A DNA stretch of 64,000 bases, taken from NCBI GenBank assembly GCA_003439945.1, contig QVRM01005654.1, forward strand, positions 204,109-268,108. The letters are read 5' to 3'. Numbering within the stretch: position 1 is the first letter of the stretch; each line of letters begins with the position of its first letter. Both the position numbers and the translations under genes were made by a program. The stretch is from Dermanyssus gallinae (lineage: Eukaryota; Arthropoda; Arachnida; Mesostigmata; Dermanyssidae). Positions 1-11,336 of the stretch are shown here, one piece after another. The notes beneath the pieces are model-generated. The model was not told the DNA's origin and did no database searches. It was given only the letters and a program-made list of their open reading frames with translations.

Positions 1-203
1 CGACAGCAATATATGCTATCCCTAACCTATCATGTATCGGGCATGACGTATGTACATATACGATAAACAAACAACATAACATAGGTAACAAATATAATAC
101 GTAAATACATGGATTAGCACTAGACTATTATTGCAACAGCGAGTGCAACATGTTCCAAAAATAAACGATTGCAGTTCATTAAATATGTACATCTTGAGCA
201 TTC

Positions 204-244
<41 letters not shown>

Positions 245-963
245 CCAATTACTCGTACTAATGTAACAGGATTGTACAACGTTAATACAATACTTCGTTA
301 CAGCGTGCGTATGATGAGCATGAGCCAATCGCTAAAAATGATATTACCCATATTTATTAATTCTCATTCAGTGTGATGTACATGCATATATAACATTGAA
401 CTTTAATAAATCCAAGACACTTGGGCGTCTGCCCTGCAAATTATATGTATCAGGATAAAAGCCAAAGGGCAGAGCTGACTGGCATGTCTCATGGTCTATC
501 TACTGTGTAACAGAAACAGGAATGGCGGAATCCGAATCGCAGACAGGATAGGCATTAGATTAATCGGTTTAGGTTGTTCAGGAAAGGCCTAAAACTACTT
601 TGAGGAACTTTGCTTTCACCGTATCTAGGATGCTAAGCTGCTGCATTGATATTATTTCATACTAGAGCGGGGATGGCATTCAAGCCCTGGCATCTATGTT
701 GGAGTTGATTCGCTGCAGGACTTAAACGGCAAATAAAAGGTGCCGCTTAAGTCATCTTGACGGCAAGATAGGTGAGCTTAAACAAAAACTCCACTGAAAC
801 CCCACGGACAATCAACCTGTGTAAACTTTTAAGCGCTCTACTCAAGTGGAACTTCGTGGTAGTGTAAAGACACTGTCTAGTAGATTCTTGAAATGATTGA
901 CCCACCTATTGTCGTTTATGAATGGGTTTGGCTTTGGCCAATTTGACAGGAGGAGCCAGGCTT

Positions 964-1417
964 CCCATATGATGACTTCGGCGGAGGCATGGAGGGAGGC
1001 GACGAACTTGTTCGACGCTGTTTTGACACTCAAGACAGCCAAGGAAACGGCCAGGTGGGAGAGGTTTGAGCAGGTCTCTCGGGAGAGTGGTCGAGACGAG
1101 GAGCCGAGGGAGGGGGGAGGGGGTGGGGAGCAGCCAGACCCTCATGGTCTCGACGCACCCTCACAGGACGGATTACAAAATGGCATCCCCCTATCCAACC
1201 GCAGGTAGACATGCGGGATGATAGTCAGGGATAGAGCTGATTGAAGGAGAACGGCAGAGACGCCTCTCCCACGGCTTCGATGTAATGCCAAAGTAATCAC
1301 GAGCCTGGGGGGGTGGGGAGGAATCCGGGTTTAGTGAGTTTGCGAGTCTCACACTAGTCACGCAGGCTGCCAGTGGCGCATGTGCATCATGCATTACCGA
1401 AACCTCTCAAAAAAAAA
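964..1417 (+). mobile_element. 5'-truncated R1-clade LINE fragment
   Basis: About 454 bp matching the 3' end of the large R1 element at the right edge of the window. Frame 970-1208 reads MMTSAEAWREATNLFDAV and ends at PLSNRR then stop, the same C-terminus as the 61197 stop. An A-run of about ten at 1409-1418 marks the 3' end. It is flanked by a 16-bp target duplication (aggaggagccaggctt at 948-963 and 1418-1433). Empty sites exist in other B copies near 3545, 14010, 56200 and 60215. Confidence 0.9.
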
Positions 1418-2219
1418 AGGAGGAGCCAGGCTTTCTTGGCACTAATGTCTATTACGTGTATTCACTGATGTTGCTCATAGCACTGTTTTTGTCTTTCGCT
1501 TAATAGTTTTGAATGCGCACCTCAATAGTGCAAATTAATACAGTTTATGTGAGCTAATGTCTGTGCAGCTACAAATGACACACTTCACCGCTTTACATTA
1601 TGGGTTACAAAACGTTGTGCCTTTATATTTTCATGTTTATATTTGTATTTGCGGATCTCTATATAGCTAATGGTATGGCTTTCTCACTAGTATTCATATC
1701 ACCGCCACTTTGCATCAGCTCTACTGTTTACACTAAAGACCCGGTAGGTGCGATGCTTGCATGGGCGCGAGTACGACTTTCGGTACGCGGAAGATGTTTC
1801 CCGAATGGAGTGTACTACAATTAGCGCCTGCAACGTCAAGGACAACACAGCACCAACTGCGCTAGAATCATACCAACTTGTGAGCCAGCCTTACCTGTAT
1901 GTACTGTGTTGGCTGACACTGTCCTTTAGGTCGCGGTCTGCATCTGTACCGACTATATTGTGTTTTTCTGTTTCAAAGTACAAAGTCTTGTGCATTCTCC
2001 AAGTCTTAAATTACAGCGATTACGTTCTTTTTTTAAGAATAATACACCACCTTCCAGTACTGTTAATTATATTACATTACATGTGTTCATTAGGTCTCGA
2101 AAAAGACATTCGTTTCCATTAATCCCGAACATATGAAGGATATAATGTATAGACGCTAGCTTAACACCCAGAGAAGTAAACTCTAAAAAAAATTCTACAG
2201 AAGCATCACTTAATATACG

Positions 2220-2372
2220 ACTATCACGTATTTTCAGGGGCCTGCCGAACTTCTTTCCATTTGAACTTCACAGCCTTTGTCTTCGACACGCAAATCATTA
2301 AACCGTTGTGCTCTCTGTATGTCTCCAGCGTCAGATGTCTCATCAGAGACATTTTTAGATCCATAAACACTC

Positions 2373-2416
<44 letters not shown>

Positions 2417-2960
2417 AGGTAATCCTCATAAAGATTAAAGATTTATGCGAACACAGGAAGGACTGAGAATAGGAGCGGGCAAAGACTTTCACTCTCAAGA
2501 TAGCTGCTGCTCTGCAGGAAATATCGGTATGCCTGAATCTGTCGTGGGCCCACGCCCGGAGCGACTACCTTCTCCATGACGATCTTCCTGCAAGCAGTTT
2601 GAAACGCCGCCTTGTAGTCTACAAATACAGCGTACAATGCTTGGTGCTCGAAGGTGACCGAGTATTTCACGTCGTCTAAAAGTTTCGAACATCTCGCGAA
2701 CCGCCCGGAGACATGATAAAATCGCATAGATGTAGTTTACCTTTGCAATAGCTCGCCAAGACTATGGATAAAGCATTCTGATCAGGTTGCTGAAATGTCA
2801 CCTGTTTCTAAGCACTAGTTTAATAGTGCCGTCCGAAGGAGGTATTGGAGAAGAGCCGCCTTTATATGTTTATTCCAGACGAGGTCGGGTCCGACGGCCT
2901 CTTTAATCTGCAATCTTTCAACCGCACTTTGAACTTTCATAAGAGGTAATGGACCATCTA
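2220..2960 (-). pseudogene. Relic LINE reverse transcriptase inside repeat B (copy 1)
   Basis: Decayed RT read in pieces on the minus strand. Visible blocks are IKKAVGPDL (fingers), LYAVFVDYKAAFQTACRK (motif A, with the second Asp replaced), LCPLLFSVL (motif B region, lacking the usual QGD) and VSKTKAVKFKW (motif D region). Stops and shifts separate the blocks and the YxDD loop is lost, replaced by a (TA)n tract. The wording of the blocks is close to the PHD-finger LINE families elsewhere in the window. It cannot encode an active enzyme. Confidence 0.75.
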
Positions 2961-4106
2961 TCTTTTGGGATCAGTGTCAGCCAACACAGTACATACAGGT
3001 AAGGCTGGCTCACAAGAGTTAGGTTTGCAGACCGAGAACGATTGTACAGAAGAAACATATATAAGTTGGTATGATTCTAGCGCAGTTGGTGCTGTATTGT
3101 CCTTAACGTTGCAGCCGATAATTGTAGTACACTCCATTCGGGAAACATCTTTAGCGTACCGAAAGTCGTACTCGCGCCCATGCAAGCATCGCACCTACCG
3201 GGTCTTTAGTGTAAACAGTAGAGCTGATGCAAAGTGGCGGTGATATGAATACTAGTGAGAAAGCCATACCATTTGCTATATATATTAGCTATCTATATAT
3301 ATGCAATATAGAGATCCGCAAATACAAATATAAACATGAAAATATAAAGGCACAACGTTTATTAACCCATAATGTAAAGCGGTGAAATGTGTCATTTGTA
3401 GCTGCACAGGTTTTAGCTCACATAAACTGTATTAATTTGCACTAATGAGGTGCGCATTCAAAACTATTAAGCGGAAGAGAAAAACAGTGCTATGAGCAAC
3501 ATCAGTGAGTACACGTAATAGACATTAGTGCCAAGAAAGCCTGGCTCCTCCTGTCAAATTGGCCAAAGCCAAACCCATTCATAAACGACAATAGCTGGGT
3601 CAATCATTTCAAGAATCTACTAGACAGTGTCTTTACAGTACCACGAAGTTCCACTTGACTAGAGCGCTTAAAAGTTTACACAGGTTGATTGTCCGTGGGG
3701 TTCCAGTGGAGTTTTTGTCTGAGCTCACCTATCTTGCCGTCAAGATGACTTAAGCGGCACCTTATTTGCCGTTTAAATCATGCAGCGAATCAACTCCAAC
3801 ATAGATGCCAGGGCTTGAATGCCATCCCGCTCTAGTATGAAATAATATCAATGCAGCAGCTTAGCATCCTAGATACGGTGAAAGCAAAGTTCCTCAAGGT
3901 AGTTTTAGGCCTTTCCTGAACAACCTAAACCGATGAATCTAATGCCTGTCCTGTCTGCGATTCGGATTCCGCCATTCCTGTTTCTGTTACACAGTAGATA
4001 GACCATGAGACATGCCAGTCAGCTCTGGCCCTTTGGCTTTTATCCTGATACATATAACTTGCAGGGCAGACGCGCAAAGTGTCTTGGATTTATTAAAGTC
4101 CAATGT

Positions 4107-7100
4107 AACATTTATTTATATAAGTTTGTTATGTTAGCACTTTGGAGTGGACAATTGTCTCCGTGCGAACGTGTGATTACGGGTTCTCTAAACCAGGGTT
4201 AGCCCAGTTCAGCAATGTGCCCCGAACAGACGCTGCATTTCCTCGTTGGATGTCAAGCGACAGCCTCTGACGCAAGAATGCGGATGCTCTCGAGTCTCCT
4301 GTCGAAAAATTAAGGCTTCTGCCTAAGCGTTGAATCAGTTTGAGCGTAAGGGGGCCTGCAGTTCCCATAGTCTCGAACGCCAACGGACAAAATTCGTGCG
4401 GATAATCGACACTGGAATATTTCCTGCATTTGTTAGCCTCAGCTAACCTGGAAGCATGACCTGCTCGGTCTGCACCTGCACCGACCATCGAAGGGGCTAA
4501 TGAGTCGGTTACAGTTGCGTCCCAAACAAGCATGCGGCCACGCTCAAAGGGCGTCAAAGTCAGGCCGTCAGGTCTTTTTCCGTCATCCCTCGATAGACCC
4601 GGGGGCTCTAAAACACATGGGAAGCCGGCAGATCGAAGTGCGCGACTAAAGGTGTCATTTAGAGCAGAGTGACGTGCTCGTCGGCCTGCACTTAACGCGC
4701 ATGACAGGCCATGATGGGCCAACGCGTTCACAAAATCACCACAACGACACCGGTGGGGCACGACTAGGTCAACACCAAGCCGCAGCCCTGCGCTTATGCG
4801 CGTGGTCTCGTCGTCCAACAGAGTCCCAATTCGAGGACATGGTAAGGCGTGTAGCCAAGCCCCAGCCCCTTGACTACTAACAGCTCGAAGCCTGGCTTTA
4901 TCGGCAACAGACGGTGCTCTATTAATCAAGTTTGCTAGTCGCTTTTCTTGTAGGGGGGTTGTCCAGTTGCCCTGGTTAGCCCTAACGTCGGGAGGTGATT
5001 CAAATAACAACGACAATTTGTCGGTCAGTCTTTGAAGTTCCCCGTTATAGGCGTCCCACCCATCACTGTCCAATAATGCTTTAACCCTGTCCGCGGCCTG
5101 GGTCAATGACGACACGATTGCAGGTCCTGCCGTCATGACCGCGTCCGGCACACCTAGGCCGCCTAAAAAAACCGGGAGCATTACCTGTTCCCTTGCCGCA
5201 GCGGTCAGCTTAAGATTTAGTATGATCTCTAAAATGTCTAAGCTAAGTCCATTAAAAGGCTGTAAGAGCTCTTGTGATAAAAACAGGTTGCAACCTCTAA
5301 GCAGGTGTGTTAACCTCGTGGCTGAAAAACAAGATCTAAGAAGGAATGAGCCGCAGTGGGCCCCCAATTGGGGTAGTCTGCTTGCCGCGAAGTCAAGTTT
5401 GTCCCTTCGATTGTCTAATGCCTTTGCAATGCCTTCCGGCAATAAGGGGACACCTAGCAGCTCCAGGTTAACCTTGTCCACTACACGACAGCACGGAAGT
5501 AAGTCAAAAAGATTAGTTAAATCTAACGGAGCTGTGACATGTACTTCACATTTAACCGGGTTTAATGTCAGACCGCTAATAGCACCAAATTCAATAACTT
5601 TCCGTATGTCGTCAAGTACGGTCGGGAGGTCCCCGCCCAGAATACCGTCATCTAAGTACCAGGCATTAAGGGGGGACTGCAGTGAATCTACCAATTCCTT
5701 AATACACAAAAAAAAAGTAGAGGACCCAGGGGATCGCCCTGCTGGAGACCTGTCTGCGACAGCATAGCGTTGTGGGGCATTACCAGGTGGGATGGTTCTG
5801 AACCATAGGCCAGGTTCGTCTGGTGAAACAGTAATGGTGCCCATGACTTGACGGCTCGAAGCAAATGATCCCTCCGGACGCTATTGAAGGCGTTTTGGAG
5901 GTCCAGCTTAACCATCACCGTTGGCAATTTGCGCAATTGCAAAAGTGCACGAGCACAGTGGACTACTACCTCTGTATCCCCCGGGGTAGCGAATCCTAGC
6001 TGGTGTTGGCCAAGAGTTACTGAAATAGCTTCCCTATTATCGTAGCAGCCGATTTTGGCCGCCAGTCTGCGAACGACTGAGGAACAAGCAATCGGACGTA
6101 ATGAGCCATCTTTTTTTTTAATGCAAACATCCTTGCCCCAAAGATGAGCGGTAACAGACAAGACGGGGGCGAACCCCATCTGAGTATATCCACCACTTTA
6201 GCAATGGCGTCCGCCAGTCGACCGGCCGTGCTGCCCAGCGCACCAGACAACAAGTCCTGCAACAGACGGGGTCGTATGAAGTCTAAGCCGGCCGCTGAAC
6301 TTCTGCTAAATGTCTTCATCGCACTCAGTATCTCTTCCCGTGAGGTTGAAGAAGGCAGTGTGACTGCCGGTGGTGTGGGCATGGAGAGATCCGTAGGCGC
6401 ATCTGGATGTTTGGAGCGGAGAGCTTCTATATTTTCGTTGGCTGTCGCTAGCATATCCTGAGAGCTCACCAATCTGGCAGCACCGAAGATATCGCCTTCC
6501 GACAGCTTGACTTTTACTCGTGTGGGAAGGTCATCCTCGAGGTGGGCCATCATTTTGCGTCCTGATCCCTCGTGTGTCAGTTTCCTAAGCCTTAATCCCG
6601 ACGAAAAGTCGCGTAGGTTCTTCCTGATCAGAACAGACAGGGATTGAGCATCCTTTCTGGCCCGAGGGAGTCGCAACACGACCGGAGCAAAGGAGAACAA
6701 GGAGTACCAGGCGGAGAGGTCGTTGTCCTTGGCGACATTTAGGAAGACCTTAGTAAGCTCCTCCGCAACTGTTGACCGCACAGATTTAGGTAAAATGCGT
6801 AACAGTTTGGCATGACGCATGTTTGCCTGGATATCGATGAGTAGTGTGTTAACATCAAGGTCTTCTGCCCGAGCCTGGTGGGATGTGGACGGCCTATTGA
6901 CGTTATCGGCGTGTCTGACCGATATATGTCTGGCGAGACCCCTCCTCGTGAAAACACCTTTACACACAGGACATGTTGCCCTGTTGGGGTCACCGACAAC
7001 AAAAGCATGATCGGCCTCACTTCCGTTTAGGATCTCGTTGTCTGGCATTATGATGTGAAAGCTTTAAGCTTCTCTGCAAGTGGAAGGAGGGCCAGGAGAG

Positions 7101-7503
7101 GTTTTAGGGCCTCTGCAATCGTCTTCAAAGTTGCCGCCAAATCAGCTAATGCCCTCTAGCATCCGAGCGACGTCCGTTAAGACGCCTTCAACGTCTCTGC
7201 GCGGCGTCTTGGGATGGATCTTTCTCTTCGTGGTAAATTTAGAAGCGCGCCGCGGCCGAACTTGGCGACTCCTGTATGGTTGGCTCGCTTTTGTTTGGGC
7301 TTTGGTAACGGCCGCGGATTAGGAAGAAGCAGCTCAGGCGAGGTGCTTTCTTGCGTGGCGGATATGCCCCTGAGAACTGCTGCGTAGGAAGCTTTGCTAT
7401 TGTTAGAACAACCAGTTTGTGCGGTTTCTGCGGCAGTGCCTGTGACGTCAGGACCTTCCGTAATCGATGCACTCGGGTGCGCTGCCTTAACTTGCCTTAA
7501 CTT
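4107..7503 (-). mobile_element. R2-like (RLE-type) non-LTR retrotransposon, near full length
   Basis: About 3.4 kb, minus strand, inserted into repeat B and bounded by the 11-bp target duplication aagtccaatgt at 4096-4106 and 7504-7514. Uninterrupted B copies (for example near 41720 and 56745) show the empty site. It carries one long coding region (4177-7048) with a C2H2 finger, RT, a CCHC knuckle and a restriction-like endonuclease, the RLE-LINE architecture. It is not in 28S rDNA, so it is not a classical R2. Confidence 0.9.
4177..7048 (-). CDS. RLE-LINE polyprotein: C2H2 finger, RT, CCHC, PD-(D/E)XK-like endonuclease
   Basis: About 957 residues if two 1-nt slips are allowed. The N-terminus has a C2H2 finger (CPVCKGVFTRRGLARHISVRH); RT follows with FALKKK / DGSLRPIA, VKLDLQNAFNSV (motif A), GLQQGDPLGPLLF (motif B) and AWYLDDG (motif C). 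The C-terminal third has CRCGDFVNALAHHGLSC (CCHC) and then RPDG with LVWDATV, matching the PD...D pattern of the R2-group endonuclease. The role inferred from the family is target-primed reverse transcription at a nicked site. Frame breaks fall in a T9 run at 6111-6119 and an A9 run at 5708-5716 (plus strand); one extra base in each would restore phase. The start at 7048 is the ATG ahead of the finger. Confidence 0.85.
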
Positions 7504-7660
7504 AAGTCCAATGTTATATATGCACGAACATCACACTGAATGAGAATTAATAAATATGGGTAATATAGTTTCTAGCGATTGGCTCATGCTCATCATACGC
7601 ACGCTGTAACGAAGTATTGTATTAACGTTGTACAATCCTGTTACATTAGTACGAGTAATT

Positions 7661-7708
<48 letters not shown>

Positions 7709-7963
7709 TGCTCAAGATGTACATATTTAATGAACTGCAATCGTTTATTTTTGGAACATGTTGCACTCGCTGTTGCAATAATAGTCTAGTGCTAATCCAT
7801 GTATTTACGTATTATATTTGTTACCTATGTTATGTTGTTTATTTATCGTATATGTACATACGTCATGCCCGATACATGATAGGTTAGGGATAGCATATAT
7901 TGCTGTCGGCACAAACGTTTTTTCGTAGAATTCGTTTTTCTTTGGGTATAAGTAGTAAAATCC

Positions 7964-8041
7964 ATTTAAGAGTGGCCGGTTTGGGTCTTGAGTCTAGGCC
8001 TCTCGAATGCAAGACAAAATCTTTGCCACCATGCCATCTAG
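7964..8041 (-). repeat. tRNA-like stretch in repeat B
   Basis: The minus strand reads like a decayed tRNA: a box A-like segment (TGGCATGGTGG here, TGGCTTAGTGG in the copies at about 42215-42290 and 57415-57490), then GCATTCGAGAGGCC resembling an Ala/Gly-type anticodon arm. Box B is poor. It could be the head of an old tRNA-derived SINE. No complete cloverleaf can be drawn. Confidence 0.35.
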
Positions 8042-8159
8042 CTCGGTTTAAGCTATATAACCCGCATGTAGCAGCTACGTCTTGTTCGCGACGTATAAGG
8101 TGTGTCTTAGGCGTTTTGCACACGCTCTCCTCACAATAGGTTCTCGTTCATGTCGTGAT

Positions 8160-8333
8160 GGGCAAATACTAGTGGCCTGTCGTGTTCAGCTTGCCGTCCA
8201 CCGCTCTCATCTGAAGATCTGTGAGCGAGAGAAGTTTCATGAGATGTCCCCGGAGTGTATGTGTAAACTTTGTGGCTGCCCGTGTGACCTATATAACCTT
8301 CAGCGTTGTAAAAGGGCAATTCCGCTGTCTTAA
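8160..8333 (+). pseudogene. LINE 3' tail with Cys/His C-terminus (repeat B copy 2)
   Basis: The frame ending at 8333 reads a divergent form of the C-terminal tail seen in the PHD LINEs here: AVHRSHLKIC, then ECMCKLCGCPCDLYNLQRC and stop. The CxCxxCxxxCxxY spacing is intact although the rest of ORF2 is absent. The same tail is repeated at 42360-42521, 57600-57774 and, inverted, 53640-53830. It is a 5'-truncated LINE end incorporated into B. Confidence 0.65.
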
Positions 8334-8471
8334 CTCTGGAAATGCGATGTCTATGATGTGAACCAACCACTAATTAATAAAACTACTACCATACCTATGT
8401 TATTGTCCTATTACAAATAGTATTGTTGTAATCTTAGTGCTAAATATTATTGTAATCACCGGCACCCGATA

Positions 8472-8850
8472 AAACGTCTGAACCTCGATCGAATTCCCTG
8501 GCCGCGTAGTCACTTAACTAACCTGTTGTCCACAAAAAACGAGCATTCGCGGGAAAGTTGTGTTTTTTAGTTGGCCGATAGTCATCGGCACAACTTTCCA
8601 CGGCAGATAATTAGGATACATAAAACTGATTGCATCGACGTGACCTGGCGCTTTGGTTGTTGTTCTCATCTTGCGGAAACAACGCTTTCGTAGTGCGGGG
8701 TTGCTATCTAAGGTAATCACAGGGCCTCGCTTTCTTCCTGAACATTTCCTACTTCTATGACATTTCTAACTACGCATTTAGCTAAGGACCCCGCTGACCT
8801 CCACGACCTCATTGACAACACGAGGGAAGCCGCCATTATTCCATCATAAT
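8472..8850 (-). pseudogene. KWLRD-module gene copy, frameshifted
   Basis: The minus strand encodes KRCFRKMRTTTKAPGHVDAI followed by SFMYPNYLPWKVVPMTIGQL, the protein seen intact at 17191-17574. Here a missing C after the FPANAR segment shifts the frame to stop after CGQQVS, and a missing base near 8738 separates the N-terminal MAASLVLSMRSW part. Function unknown. Confidence 0.6.
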
Positions 8851-9753
8851 GCAGTCACAACACTAACCTATCTGCAACGATGACGGAATATATATATATA
8901 TATATATTGTGTAATGTTTCCGTGGCAAAGGGACCGTATGTGGATGCATTTAGGTGTTTCCGGCTACAACTGGCGATTCAAACGGCGCCTCATACGCCAG
9001 GTAGGCAGTGGAAGAGCGGACCATCCGTAACGCATATGGTCGTACAAATATTGCGAAGAGGTTTTGTGACTGTTGCACTGCCACAACTCACAACCCCAAC
9101 AGGCACGACCTGGTTTCAGACAGACTACCTGCAAAACCGCTTGTGTGATTTGTAACGAGACTGAAGGGAGTATACAAACTTTAATTTAGTCCCATAGGCA
9201 TTATAGGTACGAAGTGTGTAGCATAACAAACACACTGATACCATATGATAGTACCGCACAGTATATAACATAGCAACATTGATACATTAGGACAGCCCAG
9301 CATGTAAGTATACATATGGTGTTAATTTAAGTATAGCTAGCTAGTGCTACTACCATACTTATGCAGTACGAATCAAAGTAAACAATTTATGTACTTTGGT
9401 CGTAATTCATTATTCAGATGATAAGATTGTAACGCAGCGAACGCATTGTAGATTAGCCGCATGAGGTCGGAAAGTGACCGAGCTCTTCTAAAGTGAGCAG
9501 CCGAATCACCCGGCGGTCCTAAATTCCAGTATGGCTACTATCTTCACAAGAGGCACTCAGCAGGCTTACATCGGCTTTAGTCTGGTCCACTGCGGTGAGA
9601 ATGACTTAGTAGAGCGGGGGCGTTCTACTGCGCCCCACCACACATGTCATGCTTCTCTAAGGCGGAGATAAAGGCGTGTTGTCCCAAACGCCGAAGGAAA
9701 GCCAAATTACTTTTGCTGTGGTGCGTATATGGGCCATTGTGCTGATCCGTTGT

Positions 9754-9975
9754 ACCGATTGTATTTCGGGAGACTCGGTCCTCGGTCATCGCCGTATGGA
9801 AATTCTCGCCATGCCACCTCCTCTCCCCGAGTTGGCACTAGAGTGTTCGTGGTCTTCGCAAAGCACCTACGCATCATGACCGGAATCCTCGACGAGCAGA
9901 TAAATAGTCCCGTCCAACGCAGTTGAACTCCAAACTCGATCGCGTTCTCTTGTAGTGAATCTAGTGCTTGCTTTA
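9754..9975 (+). promoter_or_regulatory. Shared promoter/leader module, copy a
   Basis: About 220 bp repeated with few changes at 10338-10560 and 11684-11908 and, reversed, at about 44640-44880 and 45240-45470. It contains a TATA-like ATAAATA (9900-9906) and about 20 bp downstream GCAGTTGAACTCC, an arthropod-type CAGT initiator candidate, then a conserved leader ending AATCTAGTGCTTG. It precedes the U1 start codon here. The spacing is slightly short for a standard TATA. Promoter function is inferred. Confidence 0.5.
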
Positions 9976-9991
9976 CACAGCCACCGCAGCT

Positions 9992-10337
9992 ATGCAGTTC
10001 TACTCAATCAAAATGTACGTTATTCTTGCGTACATTCTAGCGCTAATGCAACGGGAAGTGGTTTGCCAACACATTTGGCCCTTTTTCTCGGGACCGTATG
10101 CACTTGAAGCTGCCTTCCGAGTGGCGCCTTTTACCTTGGAACAGCCGTTTACATTCTCTCTGGCGTGCATGCGGGCCATAGGCGGTTTACGAAGCACAGT
10201 AAGCCGGAGTTTGAACAAATAATTGAAGTGCTGGACGTCCCTGAGGACATGTACCAACAGAAACTTTGCGAGATCCGTCAGCGTCAGAGGACCAAGGCCA
10301 GACCCCTTCGACGATCTGGAAAAGTCAGAGTATGAAC
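9992..10337 (+). pseudogene. U1 small membrane-protein exon, copy 1 (frameshifted)
   Basis: Starts MQFYSIKMYVILAYILALMQ, a signal-anchor-like hydrophobic stretch, followed by a second hydrophobic part. One base is missing in GTGGCGCC (GTGGCCGCC in copy 2), so this frame ends about 84 residues in, while the downstream U1 sequence continues in another frame to the conserved GTATG donor-like site. I do not recognise the protein family. Confidence 0.55.
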
Positions 10338-10560
10338 CGGTTGTATTTCTGGAGACTCGCTCCTCGGTCATCGTCGTATGGAAATTCCCGCCATGCCACC
10401 TCCTCTCCCCGAGTTGGCACTAGAGCGTTCGTGGTCTTCGCAAAGCACCTACGCATCGTGACCGGAATCCTCGACGAGCAGATAAATAGTCCCGTCCAAC
10501 GCAGTTAAACTCCAAAATCGATCGCGTGCTCTTGTAATATCTTTAGTAAATCTAGTGCTT
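10338..10560 (+). promoter_or_regulatory. Shared promoter/leader module, copy b (before the SDR segment)
   Basis: Same module as at 9754, with ATAAATA at 10482-10488 and CAGTT about 20 bp further on. After AGTGCTTG the sequence leaves the U1 type and continues into the leader of the SDR segment (CTACTCCTGCTTTGGAACC). Thus one promoter/leader lies ahead of two unrelated coding segments. Confidence 0.5.
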
Positions 10561-10870
10561 GCGCTACTCCTGCTTTGGAACCTATGGAAGTGAACCGAGC
10601 TTCTTAGTGTCATCGCAGGACCCGGCACGCCGACGAAGCTTTGCGTGAGGAGACGACGGTGAAAGATTCGACCGATCGGCACCATCAATACAGACCGAAC
10701 ACCCACAAAAAGTTCTCAACACACGCGACGGCAGTGACGACCGCCATCGTGGTGGTAGTGGTCGAAGTCGTATTAGTTAGAGCAGTCATCGTAGTAAGAT
10801 GTGCCACGAAGCGCCCCGTCGCACGACCCCGGCGTTCGGCCCGAGGGGGGTCGAGACGCTGAAGTCCAAG

Positions 10871-11316
10871 ATGTCGGTGAGCTTTGCCGCGTTGGCGTCT
10901 TTGATTGGCGCCTATGTGAACTTTGGGATCGTTCTGGCAGCGACCAGATTCGTGCTCGGCTGTCTCGCGTTCATGTGGTACCTGTTTGCGAGTTTTGTGC
11001 TCGACAAGCTGTTCAAGCGTTGGCGCCCCAAGGATATCCGCGGCGATGTGGCTCTCGTCACCGGCGGAGGCAGCGGGATCGGTCGCCTGCTCTGTCTCGA
11101 ACTGGCTCGCCGCGGAGCGCGAATTGTCGTCTGGGATTTGAACCTGAACGGCGCACAAGAAACGGCTCAACTCGTTCAAGATGAAGGAGGTTCGGCATTC
11201 GCCTACGTGTGTGACGTTTCGAGTGCGGCCGCGGTAACCTCGATGGCCGAAAAAGTACGAAACGAGGTCGGCCGCGTTTCGATCCTCATCAACAATGCCG
11301 GCATCGTATCGAGCGG
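10871..11316 (+). pseudogene. SDR (SDR16C / epidermal retinol dehydrogenase-like) N-terminal half, copy 1
   Basis: MSVSFAALAS opens a hydrophobic N-terminal anchor, followed by DVALVTGGGSGIGRLLCLEL (TGxxxGIG nucleotide-binding motif), IVVWDLN and SILINNAGIVSSGR (NNAG motif). This is the first half of a Rossmann-fold short-chain dehydrogenase, closest in layout to the membrane-anchored SDR16C retinol dehydrogenases. The catalytic YxxxK part is missing: at 11316 the sequence switches to U1 sequence. No intron interrupts it, so it may derive from a spliced transcript or one large exon. An upstream in-frame ATG at 10799 also exists; the ATG at 10871 fits the family start better. Confidence 0.75.
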
Positions 11317-11336
11317 ACGGATCAGCCACCGCAGCT

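Larger units (their letters stand above)
1..2960 (-). repeat. Composite repeat B, copy 1 (reverse)
   Basis: Reverse-complement copy of the sequence at about 37890-42140. Both copies carry the same R1 fragment at the same place, so they descend from one duplicated block. Reading leftwards it holds a relic LINE RT segment (2220-2960), sequence of unknown nature, a (TA)n tract near 206-241 and an AT-rich end. It abuts a forward copy at 2961, forming a large imperfect palindrome. Copy 1 lacks the mariner present in the right-hand copy. Confidence 0.85.
2961..9725 (+). repeat. Composite repeat B, copy 2 (forward, split)
   Basis: Forward copy starting inside B (equivalent to about 38895) and interrupted at 4107-7503 by an R2-like LINE; it resumes at 7504 and runs to the promoter module near 9754. 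It keeps the empty R1 site (about 3545) and the empty mariner site (about 3060). From 7504 it holds a (TA)n tract (about 7664-7701), a tRNA-like stretch, a LINE 3' tail and an antisense KWLRD-module copy. The stretch 8850-9725 has no recognisable gene. Confidence 0.85.

Noticed and set aside
5135..5767. 210-codon plus-strand open frame inside the R2-like element.
   Set aside because: Antisense shadow of the RT and endonuclease coding strand.
4107..7503. Classical site-specific R2 in 28S rDNA.
   Set aside because: Flanks are repeat B with an 11-bp duplication, not rDNA.
8880..9155. 91-codon frame repeated in B copies (also 43092 and 46315 reversed) as a gene.
   Set aside because: Begins in a (TA)n tract, has no recognisable motif, and its conservation is explained by recent duplication of B.
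9754..10560. The repeated promoter module as LTRs of a small retrotransposon.
   Set aside because: Ends are not consistent TG...CA, no primer-binding site or target duplication is visible, and the modules precede different bodies.
10799..11316. A functional retinol dehydrogenase gene.
   Set aside because: Only the nucleotide-binding half is present in all three copies; the catalytic YxxxK half is replaced by other sequence.
10685..11329. Long minus-strand open frame antisense to the SDR copy, rich in charged residues.
   Set aside because: Shadow of the GC-rich SDR codons; no family features, and the plus-strand frame has clear motifs.
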